Origin: Taudactylus pleione
Taxonomy: Eukaryota; Chordata; Amphibia; Anura; Myobatrachidae
Assembly: GCA_031769625.1 (NCBI GenBank)
Contig: JAUIMM010000483.1
Location: forward strand, 4,733,501-4,797,500
Length of the DNA: 64,000 bases
Direction of reading: 5' to 3'
The first letter of the stretch is position 1. Each line of letters begins with the position of its first letter. Below the pieces are notes generated by a model, which saw only the letters and a list, made by a program, of their open reading frames with translations, made no database searches and was not told the DNA's origin. Shown in pieces: positions 41,736 through 53,237 of the stretch. The translations under genes and the position numbers were made by a program.

Positions 41736-44041
41736 TTCCTCTCCCACTTTTTAGGCCTTGTTCCCCGGGGATCCAGAACCACTACAGACTGGGCGAGATG
41801 GGGTGCAGGGTAAAGCATATTGTGGGTGAGTGTGCCACCAGTGTCCCACAGAGTAATGTAACATAAGACCCAGGCTGTGAGAAGCAGTCTAGTTAGACCA
41901 TCCACAAGTACAAAATTACAATATAACATGTCCCCTTTTACCACCAGAGGATTTAGAAATTCCCTCAAGTCAGATGTTCGGTGTTCCCCCTTCACATTAT
42001 CACACCCCTTTCCCCAAAGCATACCAATCGGGTGTCCTAATGCCCTCACTTCTGGAACACAGGGGCAGTGGGTACCTTCCCCCTTACCACCTTGTACAAG
42101 TAACGTCTGCCCATGGGCAGGCAAATATTGGGGCTCTGTACATGGCACTTCTGTGGCAGTGACAATTCCTTCCTCCCCCAAACAACAACTGGGGGGCTGA
42201 CAACTTTCAGTGCAACATGTGGGCTCCTCACGGCTCAGGCCCCAGGATGAACCTTCTATATGGAACAATGCAGTTAGTGGCTGCAGGGGAACCACCAGGA
42301 CAGGCTGGTCCTGTCCCAGCCCTCCCCCCTCAAAAGCCAGTGTCTCACCTGGAACTTCTTCTGGGCTGTCCTCCTCCTTGGTAACTCCCTCTACTAGCCC
42401 GGTCGGCGGGATAACTGGTTGGGTACCACTTAGGGTTTTAACCGCTGAACACTCCAAACTTATCTCTGTGAATGTCTCGTGTTCTGTGAGATGCAGGGGG
42501 CCGGGTTGTGCAGTGCCTTCTCCCTGGGGTGAGAGAAGGGGTTGCAAGCGCTGTCTCCTGACATCCACCTGGTCTGTACTTGCTGGAATCTTACCAACGG
42601 CAGGCATATCCCCTGGCACATAGTTACAGTCCACACCACTGTCCGAGTTCTTACAGGGTGATAACAAATCCTCTTCTGATTTATGATCTGATGTTAGGTT
42701 AACAGTCTTTGCTACCCATTTTCCGTTTAAATCACAGGGTACGTACCAGCATTTTGCCTGAAATTCCTTTTGTTCCAAATAGGGGATTGGTTACAATCCT
42801 TCATATCCTACAGGGGGAGTTAGGATAGCAGGCTATGCACAGGGCATTTTCTCCTCAGCCTCCCCCGATGAAATAAAAGAGTCTGCCATTGCCAGTTCAT
42901 CATGATGGGCCTCTCCCAGCTGAGTATGCTGAACAGCCTGGACCACGATGCCATCTGCGACTGGTATGCTTGTGGCTGGGAAGTGAGACGGTACTCCCCC
43001 AACCTTGGTGATCTCCTCTCGGACACCGTCCTCATAGATCCCCTGGTAGCTGGTTAATAGGTCTCCATCTTCCACCTCAGCAAAAGGGAAGGTGTAATGC
43101 GACTCCTCCTGGGGTGCCTGTATTATGGGCACTGCTTCCTTCACTTGGACGCTAGCCTCTCCCAGTATAGTACACTGGGCAGCTGTGTCCTTTGGGAGTG
43201 GGAGAAGCTGTTGCAGACAGCACCTTTCCGCATCCACCCTGCAATGCTGGTCCCGCCAGCCTGGGGTATCCAGGAGACCACGATCTGAGGCCTCTTCCTC
43301 TGCCACAACAAAGCACGACTCCAGACACTCCAGCTGTTCCCCCACACTCACCCGTGGGCCGAGATGGAGGATAAATGTCCGATAATCAGTGAACGCTTTG
43401 GTGGGGTCCCCCTGGTCCTGGAGTATACACTGAAGGATTTCCCTGCATGTGCCGAATTGGCCAGGGATGCCCCACAGCTGGCATTCTATCAACTCCTCCA
43501 TGTTCATTTCTTCCAAAGGGCTTAGGGGCCCCCCTGACAATGACCCCACTCCACTGGTAACAGTTAATTTTGGGGCAACCCCCTCGGTTGTCTGGCTGGG
43601 TTGCAGTAGTCCTATTTCGGATCTTTCCTCTGGATCTGTCCAGGAGGACAACTTATCCTGGACCTGCCCTTCTGTCTTTGTACAGTGGTTTCCTTGCATC
43701 ATTTGGGCCATTGTAGCCTTCACTTCCTCTGTGAATTATTCAAACTCTGGTTCATCCAGCATCTTCCATGCAACTGCTTCACTTCTGCAGTGCATGAAAG
43801 CATCTCCCAGATAACACAATTTGTCTGTTAAGCTGAATACTCTCCACCCGCTAATCATCCTCCCAGCATCATTCCAGTACGCCCATATGTACTGCATCCT
43901 TATAATAAATAATATATCCGGCTTCCTAGCCTGCCGACATGCCGACGTACCTCCATCCACGAGCTTCACTGCCCTGGGAGACTTGAGGCACTGACTTTCT
44001 TTCCTTAGCACCATTTTACCTTTTACAGGACTGATGACCAC
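41723..44041 (-). pseudogene. Internal reading frame of the LTR element, unknown protein
   Basis: Three minus-strand open stretches (44041-43736, 43723-42833, 42778-41723; 101, 296 and 351 codons) lie in one frame, separated only by stop codons TAA 43736-43738, TAG 42833-42835 and a TAA near 42790. This suggests one ancestral product of about 770 residues. It is acidic, Gln/Glu/Pro-rich and has scattered Cys (CWYVPC, CCTESC), but no CCHC zinc knuckle, no protease DTG and no YxDD motif in view. The last stretch runs through the polypurine tract and stops 13 bp inside the LTR. Gag-like or env-like origin cannot be decided from the sequence. Confidence 0.6.
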
Positions 44042-44173
44042 TCAGTTGCTGGGACCACTTTACTGCAAATTCCTTACATATGGCCTGATCCTCTCTTCTC
44101 TATTGTGAGTGACTTCACGCTTTCACTGCTCCTTGATTGATGTCTGAATGATCCCACTGTCGCTGCTGCCAAA

Positions 44174-45229
44174 TGTGAGGATACGGGTTTCTCTCAATCA
44201 CCCAGACACCGAGCAGATGAAACCAACGTGATGGTTTATTTTTACACAGCACACAGCAACAGATAATATGTATGAACAAGTGGTAAATACAGTGAACAGG
44301 CAATAAACAGGTAGCAGTCCAGACAGAGGCAGTCCCAGTAGAGTATAACATCCCAGAACAATTCCACGAAATAGCTAGAGACCCTCAGTCCCCACAGTAG
44401 AAACTATCACTGATCACGCAGCAGTGAATAGCGTATAAGTCCACTCAATCGCTTCCAGGACCCCACACATAGAAACTATCAGAGATCACACAGCAGTGAT
44501 AGTCCCTGGGTCCAATCAAGCGTTCCCAGGACCACATACAGTAGAAGCTAATCACAGAACACACAGCAATGAATAGCGTATAGGTCCTTGCAGAATTTCC
44601 AAGTATAAATCCACAGAACTGGTGATGCGTTCCACTAGCACCTTGGCAGAGCGAGACCTCTTAGCCAAAGTCAGCGACCAACATGTGGAGTTGCCTTCGG
44701 TGACCTTTTTTGAAATCTTCCAATTTCCCACGATATTGTGACCACCCAGGGGGGTTGCACCGTTTCCTGATTGGTGCGAGTCCCTTATGCTGTCACTTTC
44801 TCCTACCTCCTCCAGGTATTACTTCCCTGATGAACACCTGCTGGGATGGTTCCGTTCAGTCTACCAGGTTCACGTGATGCACAAAACAGGCAAATGGAAG
44901 TAGGAGTAAATCCTGAGTGTCCCCTGGGGAGGTGGGAATTAACTTAGAGGGTCTTTTGTTCTGGGAGGTGCCTCCTTGCTCTAGTGGTTACGAATAACAC
45001 AGACATATGGACCAGGCTAACATCAAGGCTTATCCAGTATTAAACATTACAATTACTTACATTATTACAGTACATAATATACATGCTAATGGAAATATGT
45101 GTCCTGAGAATGATCACACATACACTAGGAGACGGGAAGGGGAACACAAAAGGACTAAAAAGTAAATTGATCCCTGCAAGGACTGATATGCTGCCAGTAC
45201 ATTTGTAACACACATCTCATGTCCTCACA
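44174..45229 (-). repeat. 5' LTR of the minus-strand element
   Basis: Direct repeat of 40680-41735, same length. On the minus strand, AATAAA at 44235-44240 lies about 60 bp before the LTR end, a plausible poly(A) signal in the R/U5 part. Upstream promoter motifs were not identified. Confidence 0.93.
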
Positions 45230-45234
45230 GTCTG

Positions 45235-46010
45235 TTTGTTTGTTTGACTGTCCGGTATGCATACGGACACCCATGCACCAATTGGGATGAAACCAGCGCG
45301 AGGTGGTCCAGTTGGATCCTGGGTTTTTTTTGTACACAAGCGCTACAGTGTCCCCACCAATTGTCTCGGAAGCTGCTGGGCACAGAGTGGTCCAGACTCA
45401 GGAAATAGTTAATATAGAATTAGGGTTTCGTGTCCAGCACCAATAAGTAAATGAGTATGCGATCAAGTATATTTTGCAGATGTACATGAAACAAAATATG
45501 TAAAAAAATGGATGTTTAATGTCAATATGCTCCTGTTAAAAAGGTAATTGTCCATAAAGCAGAAACCACAATGATGTTCTGTTGTTGGTACTGGCTCTTA
45601 TTAGGTAGGTAAGAAGACTCCTTTAGGATGCCTCTTTCCGTATGGCACAACCGTGTGTCTAGGTGTCCCTATGGCCAATTGGATCCTGGCCAGGTTTTAG
45701 GGGGGTTAGGGTCCTGGTCGGACCTTCCATTGGGATACGCTGGGGAACTCGTTCTGAGCCTTCCACTGGATGGATTTGGACAAAAGCTTCCCAGAAGACA
45801 TACTCAGGGGTTGAGGACCTGGTCGGACCTCCCGCCGGTCAGAACTTTCACCCGGGGAGCCTGTTCTGTGCCTTCCACTGGATGGATTTGGACGACATCA
45901 CATAATAAAACTTAATAACTTTAAGATTTAAACCTGGGCAAAGTCATCTGGTACTTCAGCTAGTAAGGTCAGTGAGATATTTCATTATGAATATCAAATT
46001 AGAGTAGTGC
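45235..46010 (+). repeat. Dispersed repeat with internal direct duplication
   Basis: A (GTTT)n start, then ACTGTCCGGTATGCATACGG and a GATGAAACCAGCGCGAGGTGG region of dispersed-repeat style. Within it, 45708-45781 and 45813-45893 are diverged direct repeats sharing CCTGGTCGGACCT and CCTTCCACTGGATGGATTTG. No gene is supported by the open frames across it. Confidence 0.55.
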
Positions 46011-46335
46011 TATTATGCAGCAATACAAACATAAAGAATATTACAGGCACTGGGACATACCAGCTTGTAAGGGCACTTATTCATAGACCATACCTGCCTA
46101 CTTTCCTGAAATGTCCAGGAGACTTCCAAATATTGGGACAACCCTCCTGCATCCTGCCCACTTCTGCAGTGATGTGGGGGTGGCAGCGATGATACAATCA
46201 TCCCAATTGGCAGCAGTGAAGGGGAGGGGGGAGACTGTGAAGCCGCGATGCACAATGCCACGCAAACTTGTAGTTGCTCTTGGGACCTCCCCCTTCTGGG
46301 ATCTCTCTTAGCGGAGTCCAACAAAGTTGTCAGAT

Positions 46336-46658
46336 GTAGAAAAGGGGGGGGTTTAACCCCCTATTGTAGCTCAGCACACTGAATTATACTTGCAACTATA
46401 TATGAAGACTATATGGTAATAGAAATTCAGCAATAATAGTTGCATGCATTTGCAAATACATGGGAAGCTGCTAGGCCACGTCACGGCTTCTCTGTCACTA
46501 GCAGTCCCTAACACTAAGGGGTTCACGTCTGGGGCACAGGGCACCCCCAAAAAACATCCAGCCCAGGACCCCCCCAGGGCATCACACGAAAAATGGAAGG
46601 AGAGTGACAGTGCAGTGTGCTGAGGAACAATAGGGGGTTAAACCCCCCCTTTTTCTAC
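46336..46658. repeat. Inverted repeat with 46-bp arms
   Basis: GTAGAAAAGGGGGGGGTTTA... (46336-46381) is mirrored by 46613-46658 ending TTTTCTAC, with about 230 bp between. Both arms include TTTAACCCCCTATTGT and AGCACACTG. Looks like a MITE, but no target duplication is evident. Confidence 0.8.
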
Positions 46659-47584
46659 TTGGCATGACCCCTACCTTTCAGGGACCTGAAAAGTACTGCC
46701 AGATTTAAAGACGTCAGATGTGCCGTAGATACAGGTAGTGAAATTTGCATTCAGAGGAATAATGAAATGTTGCAGTTGATAAATGTGCCAGCAACTCCCC
46801 CCCTCCCCCACTGCTGTGGTTATGAATGTGTACGTTGTGAACAGCCCCAGTTCTGACGACAGTCACTAACATTTACTATATATTATGCATCTGATGCTGA
46901 CAACAGCTGATTATCACACAGTACGAGTACTAAACGACCTCGCTCAGGAACTAACATTTTTATGTGAAGGAGAACGAACAGGAAAATCAAACATCGCTCT
47001 TCACCTTCCCCCACCTCCAAGGACTACTAATTATTTCTCTGAATAGGATGTTTGCAAAGAAGATGGGTGAAATTTAAATGTAATCAAGTCTTGTCTCTGA
47101 GCTGCTGCTGTCTGCTCTCCCCTCACTGAACCATCTGCTGCCAGGAGTGTGAAAATGCAACACTATTTGGTGTTATTTATTAAGAAGAATACAACTAGAA
47201 AATAGAGAGCTTTGTCTCTCACGGAAAAGAGTGTTACATCCTGGTGCTATGGAATTAAAGGTCTGTTAAATGATATCAACCTTTTTCCGGGGGTGAAGCT
47301 GGGCTGTCTGTCACCCTGGGAAAAGACCCAGCCGCACCCCCAATCCCCAGTAGATAGTAGCCACCTTAGACTTGCTTAAATACAGACATCGACTTTGTAA
47401 AGACTGAAATGTTTGTATGATGAGGGCAATATCCACTTTTAGTCCTGTAACATTAAGATTCCGGTGCCAGGTTTCTTCGCTTTTAAAGGGAGCATGCAGG
47501 CTCCATTGTCTCATATGTAAGTATTGCTGCTTGTACTACACTCCCTCATCCACCAGAGTGCATCACAATGACCACAATACTATA
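46659..47584. other. Unassigned stretch
   Basis: No gene or repeat recognised. Confidence 0.3.
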
Positions 47585-47935
47585 CATTGAGCATCGAGTG
47601 GCAGCCATATAATAGAGGGAGCATCATTGACCAACATACAATACAGAGAGCATCAGTGACTGCCATATAATAAAGAGAGGATCAATGACCTCCACATAAT
47701 ACAAATAGCATAACAGTGACTGCCATATAATACAGAGAACATCACTGTAAGCACCATATAATACAGAGAACATCACATTGCCCACCATATAATGTAGAGA
47801 ACATTAATGACCGCCATACAATTCAGAGAGCATCAGTGATCCCCTTACAACACGGAGAGTATCAACGACTGCCATCTAATGCAGAGAGCATCAGTGACCT
47901 CCATATAATACTGAGAGTATTTTGTTCACCTTACA
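47585..47935 (+). repeat. About 29-31 bp degenerate minisatellite
   Basis: About 11 diverged copies of GAGAGCATCAGTGACTGCC followed by ATATAATACA. It gives way to AT-rich CATTA/ATAATT sequence. Confidence 0.85.
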
Positions 47936-48211
47936 ATATCATTCCCTCATCAATAATTAACCCCTCAAAAACTATTAACTACAGCATAACAATCCTAATT
48001 AATATAATTTATATAATTAACCCCTTTACAATCATTACCATAATAATATCCATTATTAATTACCCCCAACATCATTAAATAATTCCATGTATGTAGATTA
48101 ACACCCAAATTCCCTCCCTCAGTCTTTTCAATTTAGTTTGCCCATGAGTTTATTGAAGCCAGGATGAGGAAGATATTCCCACAAATCAGGACTTCCTAAT
48201 GATTTCTGTAG
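47936..48211. other. AT-rich unassigned stretch
   Basis: Low-complexity AATTAACCCC-type sequence; no gene. Confidence 0.3.
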
Positions 48212-48385
48212 TGTAGGGCAGTGGTTCTCAATTCCAGTCCTGAAGTGCTGTACCTCCAACAGGTCATGTTTTTTGGATTTATTTAATCATGCCCAGGTGA
48301 GTTAATCTATTTTGCTGGGTTAGTAATTATACCAACTGTTTTCACAAGCAGAAATCCCCAAAACATAACCTGTTGGGAAAACTTG
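48212..48385 (+). repeat. hAT-like repeat, left end only
   Basis: CAGTGGTTCTCAATTCCAGT with CAACAGGTCATGTTTT and later ACATAACCTGTTGGG form an imperfect inverted plan, but the right CAGTGG-type end is missing or diverged. Confidence 0.6.
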
Positions 48386-48649
48386 AGGGTAGAGTGTGAC
48401 TCGTCCTTAGCACTTGATGTATTAGCTGAGGACTAGTCCTACTCATCCTTAGCACTGAAGGGGTAAAAGACTACAGTTGGTTTAACTCCATTTTGAACTG
48501 TTACTCCTCTAACTCTACTCTCACTAGAGATCTGGATGCCAAAGTGAAGTGAAAATACTGTAGGCAAAAACAATACAACAGTGAATATGTTCTACAGAAT
48601 TCTAGACCTATGAGTCTCTTCACCAGGGCTTGGCTGTCAGTATTCTTCT

Positions 48650-49210
48650 TATATATATATATATCATACTGCATTGATTGACAGAAGAGCTGAGAAGGTG
48701 GGGGCAGGTACTGATTACCTGGGCTTGTCTCCCTTCTCTCGTCATTTTGTTACACCCTCCGTCACTTCATCCCTCTTGGGATCGAGTGCCCCTCACCTCC
48801 TACATCATTCTTTAGCTCTCCTCTCATGCCTCATCATTTCCATCATTCTTCTGCCTTCCCCACCATCTCTCCCTCTTCATCCCTTACCGGTCATTCTTCT
48901 TCTGTCCGATGATCCCTCTTGTCACTCACAGTCCCTCACCTCTCCCATCATCTGTCTACCTTCCTTATCATCTCTCCTCTTTCCCACCATCCCTCCACTT
49001 TTCCCATCATGTCTATATCTTCCCCCTTATCTCCTATTCTCATCACCATTCTTCCATCATCCGTCACCTCTCCAAAACAATAGTTGCAAGATTTCACTCA
49101 TCATTTCTCCATCTTCCAATAGTTTATGCTTTTATAATCCCCCTTTTTAACATCTTTAAATCTTTTTGTATTTTTCCTTTTCCCTGCTGTAAATTTCCCA
49201 TGATCCCCTG
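48650..49210 (+). repeat. (TA)n and pyrimidine-rich low-complexity region
   Basis: A TATATA run near 48650-48664, then 48725-49210 rich in TCCCATCATC/CTTCCTT-type motifs. The 158- and 106-codon frames are Ser/Leu/Pro composition artefacts. Confidence 0.75.
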
Positions 49211-49416
49211 TTCCTCCTGCACTCTCTGACAACTTGCCTTCAATGTTAAATAAAGTTAAATTTTGAGCTAAGTTTCTGCTGATTAGTGGCTTTTGTAAGG
49301 TGCTGACTCTCAGCCTGTTGCTAGGACCATCATGGCTGGCCAGACGGCAAGTCACTGGTTGTATGTTCTGTAAGGTTGCCACTCACTTGTGGTGCCATAA
49401 GTTATGTGGACATGTA

Positions 49417-49591
49417 GGGGCATATTTACTAAACTGCAAGGTTTTAGAAGTGGAGATGTTGCCCATAGCAACCAATCAGATTCTACTTATCATTAATCTA
49501 GCACCTTCTAGAAGATAATAGCTAGAATCTGATCGGTTGCTAAGGGCAAAAACTCCACTTCTAAAAACCCGTACTTTAGTAAATTTACCCC
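49417..49591. mobile_element. Palindromic MITE (GAAGTGGAGATGTTGCCC family)
   Basis: GGGGCATATTTACTAAAC at the left and GTACTTTAGTAAATTTACCCC at the right (in reverse) bound the family palindrome, with CCATAGCAACCAATCAGATT and its inverse. Third copy in the window. Confidence 0.9.
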
Positions 49592-51317
49592 ATAGACTCC
49601 TCACTACTGTGGAAAATCTTCTGCTGGCAGTATTGCTTATCTGTAAAAACGAAAATTTTAGTTGAAACGTATTCATTTTCCCTTGAGAGTGTGAGGTATA
49701 GCCCCAAAAATCTAAATAAGAAACAATAAAGTATGATTGGAGATCCCCCTGTAGGAGAAGACAGTAGATTTAAGACATATCAGAATAAGTACACCAAAAT
49801 CCTGAACAATTCTGGAGAATTGTGGGTGAGTAGCATGAAAAGTATTACTTCTAATAATGCCACTAGTGTCCAGCTATGTAATGCCTTTAATAGTCTCCAG
49901 ATACATCATAGTTAGATGTTGTACCCTAAGGGGTGCCCCATAGGATCAATCAAGAAGCAAATCACTGACAGCATCAAAAACTCCCATGTATAACATTAGA
50001 TGGCATTAGTTTAGGGCTGTAAACTCACCTTCTGTTTCAAGTTATTGTGTGTCATTTGTGTTTTTTATGACCCTTCAATGTCCAAGCACTGAGCAATATA
50101 TTGGGACTTTATAAATAAAAAGTTAATAAGTCAATGTAAGATGCTACATTATTCTGTTTTTGTTTCTTTGTATAATGATGTGATGTTTGGGATATTGCAA
50201 TTCCTCTTCGAGATATGACGCTTCTATGGTTCAATTTATTTTTATGTTTATCCTTTTTATGTTGGGTTTCTGACCCTATTTTTCCTGTCCAGTGTCGCTA
50301 TGACTGACACTTCCACACTATTTGTTTGAAACATTGCTCATCCTCTAGAAGTCTCATAAATGATCCCTGATGTTGTTCCTCAAGTTCGGCATCCTACATT
50401 TGGAAATACAACCACAAGTTGTGTTGCAAAATGAGATTGGGGTGTGGGAAAAGCTGGCCATAGACTGCCTGACTGTGCAGGAGACCTGCCGACAGGGACA
50501 AGGGAGGAGAAGACTGCCTGATAGTTGGAGCACCTTCAGACACTACACAATGTATGGAGGCAATCTCCATTGACAGGCTGAAGTCGGTTGAACGGCAGTC
50601 AGACGGATCGTACAGCTTGGAAAACCAAATCGAAGAATCCAGACCATTTATCATCCTTTTCAAGGTGTGAGTGATTATCCTTCAGGTCCATACACTGAAC
50701 GATAATTGTTCCAACTCGTCATTTACAGTAGATGGCTGCCTGGAAGGATTAAGGTGCAAGGTATGGTCAACTTAACATAAAACATACACTAATAAAAGTA
50801 AAAAAGCACTTCATGTTTATTTGTTATCTTTGATTGCAATTTTACTATTACACGTGTTATGTTGTTTCTTATTTACATTTTGATAGCACAAAGTTTTATA
50901 CTCTCATGGGAGTTTTTATACCTACAGTATTTCATACAAATAATTAAATGACAGAATATAACTTGGGGAAGATATGATCCACTCCTCCTGGGGGACTCCC
51001 AGTGTCTTACCCAGTCCAGCAAGGATCTCTGGTTGTAATATGTAGTCAACGGCCTAAGTAAATAAAACCTATTTTGATTGGAGATAGGGGAGCATTCCTG
51101 AATCACGGCAGTTATTAAAGTCTCAGCTTACTGTTGCCCGAGGTACCTGCAAGAGCAAGTGATTGCCAGACCATGGGAGACATTGGGGACTTGCCAGATT
51201 GGGTGAAACATCAGACCTCAGGTACTGTAAGTAATAATGTTTAACATACCACTCCACCAAAAGCCTGTTTTTTTTCATTGTGGGTGGAGTTATCCTTCAA
51301 TATGACAAACTCACACC
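49592..51317. other. Mostly unassigned
   Basis: GCTGGCCATAGACTGCC near 50453 and GTCCATACACTGAACGATAA near 50686 resemble MITE ends in style (TGGCCATACAC). The remainder shows no gene. Confidence 0.35.
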
Positions 51318-51655
51318 CAGGGTCGGATTAAGGCTTGTGGGGGCCCCAGGGCAACTAAGTTGTGGGGGCCTCCTTCAAGCCACATGGAGCATACCCCCAC
51401 TTTACAAGCCACACTGCGCCTACTGCTCCATCCCCACTGCTGATTACTCACCTGAGTGACCTTCCCGCAGATCTGCGCCCTAATCCCCTCATCAGCGTCA
51501 CGGGCGTAATGTGTCACGTGCTGCTGCATGAAGTAATAACAGCCGCGGTAGATGAGCCCCCATCCGAAAACAGGTGCCACTGGACACCTGTTCTCAGTAG
51601 GGTCACACAGACCCTGTGTGGGGGGCCCCTCTCTGTGTGGGGGCCCAGGGTGTAC
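51318..51655 (+). repeat. hAT-like repeat, CAGGGTCGGATTAAG end
   Basis: CAGGGTCGGATTAAGGC followed by GGGGCCCCAGGGCAACTAAG matches the fragment at 9424 and the CAGGGCCGGATT ends at 20456. The right end is uncertain, near GGGGGCCCAGGGTG. Confidence 0.55.
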
Positions 51656-52318
51656 TATCAGGGGAGATATATCATAGACAGTGATTTGTGAAAATCACTA
51701 TTCTTTTTGCAGGTCGTTCCATGGGGTTTAAAATGCAATTTATTTTTAATGGCAAATGCAGGCTGGTATTGCCTTTGAAAAAACTCTGCTTTAAAACCAG
51801 AAAAAGTCGCCGAAAATCAGCGTTTGTTCATTTAATTTCCCCTTTCGCTGTTTAATCTCAAACATTAGTACGTTAGTACGGCATTATTGGCTAGAAACTT
51901 TTTACTCAATACTGTTGCGATTATTAGCATTTCTTACATACCTTACCCTGCTATGCAGCAAAAATCTTTTCCCTTTCCGCAACCAGCTTCTTATTGTTGG
52001 TCAGGAAAGACGGACTTTGCCTAAGACGGACTTTGCCTATCCATGCGCTTACTGATGAGGCCTTTTAATAAACAGTAACGATGGCCATTTTCCCTGTACT
52101 ACGCATGCACAAACGACGGGAAAATGGCCGCCCTTCTTTAACTTGCCGGCACCAAATGCAATATCGTTCGTCTGACTGTGCAAATGACTGCGGGAGTGGG
52201 CCAATTGGCCAATTGGCCGTACACACTGAACGATCTGGCCGATATGTCGTTCCAATTCGGCCAGAGACGGGTATGCATTCAGCATCCCGGTGGTTGAGAT
52301 GACGATGCTTACATTACC
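51656..52318. other. Unassigned, with palindromic GGCCAATTGGCC repeats
   Basis: GGGCCAATTGGCCAATTGGCC at 52198-52218, then GTACACACTGAACGATCTGG, suggest an unresolved MITE. No gene. Confidence 0.35.
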
Positions 52319-52762
52319 GGTGCCAGAATACCGACGCCGGTCGTTAAGTAACGGGATTGGGGAGGAGCGTAAAGGTTAGGGTTATACACGAGGGGGAGGG
52401 TTAGGAACTAAGGGGGGAGGGTTAGGTTTAGAGTGCGGGGAGGGGGAGGTTAGGTGCAGGCACTAAGGGGGGAGGGTTAGGGTTAGGCACTAAGGGGGGA
52501 GGGTTAGGGTGCAGGGAGGGGGAGGTTAGGTTCAGGCACTAGGGGGGGAGGTTAGGGTTAGGAACAAAGGGGGGTGGTTAGGGTTAGGCACTAAGGTGGA
52601 GGGTTAGGTTTAGGGTGCGGGGAGGGGGAGGTGAGATTCAGGCACTGGAGGGAGGTTAGGGTTAGGCACCAAAAAGGGAGGGTTAGGGTAGGGAGAGGGG
52701 GAAGGTTAGAATACCGACCAACAAATGTCGGTATGTTAATTCGGCGTCGGGATTCTGACCCC
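52319..52762. mobile_element. MITE with GGTTAGG-rich core
   Basis: GGTGCCAGAATACCGACGCC at the left inverts, with few mismatches, to GGCGTCGGGATTCTGACCCC at the right. The core (52375-52705) is a degenerate minisatellite of GGGTTAGG, GCACTAAGGGGGGAGG and GGGAGGGGGAGG units on a G-rich strand. Confidence 0.8.
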
Positions 52763-53237
52763 CAGGATCCCTACTGTCTGTATCTCGTACCAATTCCCAG
52801 AGACAACATATCTGGCCTACATCACTCCAGTGTGTACACAGCTGAAGGATTTTATTAATGTTTCTCTGCTTGCTGCATTGCAGAAAAACGTTACGCGCTG
52901 TAGAGGGCAATGGCATGCTCTCTACAGTGCGATGTTATAGAAATGGGACATTAAGAAGCCTCTTTATCATTAAATATTCGCTGGATAATTCACGAAAAAA
53001 CAGTAATTTTTGGACGGTGTCAGCAAATATTCAGTATACCCCAGATCTCCAATATCTGCCGCAGTCTCTCCATTTACGGCCGCAAATACAGCCCCGATAG
53101 GATAATGCAATCTCCAGCCTATGGACTACTAATTTGCAAATGTTGAAGCATGTGTCGATCCCCTGTTGAAGCATGCGTCAGCCGATGGGCGCACATTCAC
53201 ACTGACTGCCGGGGATCCAAAAAAGGAAGCAGTGCGA
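52763..53237. other. Unassigned flank of the satellite
   Basis: No gene. A short direct repeat (GTTGAAGCATG at 53140 and 53166) lies just before the array. Confidence 0.35.

Larger units (their letters stand above)
40680..45229 (-). mobile_element. Complete LTR retrotransposon, short and apparently non-autonomous
   Basis: Two 1056-bp direct repeats (40680-41735 and 44174-45229) begin TGTGAGGATACGGG and end TGTCCTCACA, with a 5-bp target duplication GTCTG (40675-40679 and 45230-45234). The minus-strand orientation is shown by the purine tract AAAAAGTGGGAGAGGAA immediately before the LTR at 41735 and by a TGG-containing candidate primer-binding site (TTTGGCAGCAGCGAC) just inside 44173. The internal region is only 2438 bp; no reverse transcriptase, RNase H, protease or integrase motif is visible. 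LTR identity is about 98% by eye, so insertion is fairly recent. Confidence 0.93.

Noticed and set aside
42210..42623. 137-codon plus-strand frame inside the LTR element
   Set aside because: It is antisense to the longer continuous minus-strand frame and the element's orientation is set by its polypurine tract.
48674..49150. 158-codon Ser/Leu/Pro-rich frame
   Set aside because: Low-complexity pyrimidine-rich DNA; frames of similar composition overlap in another register.
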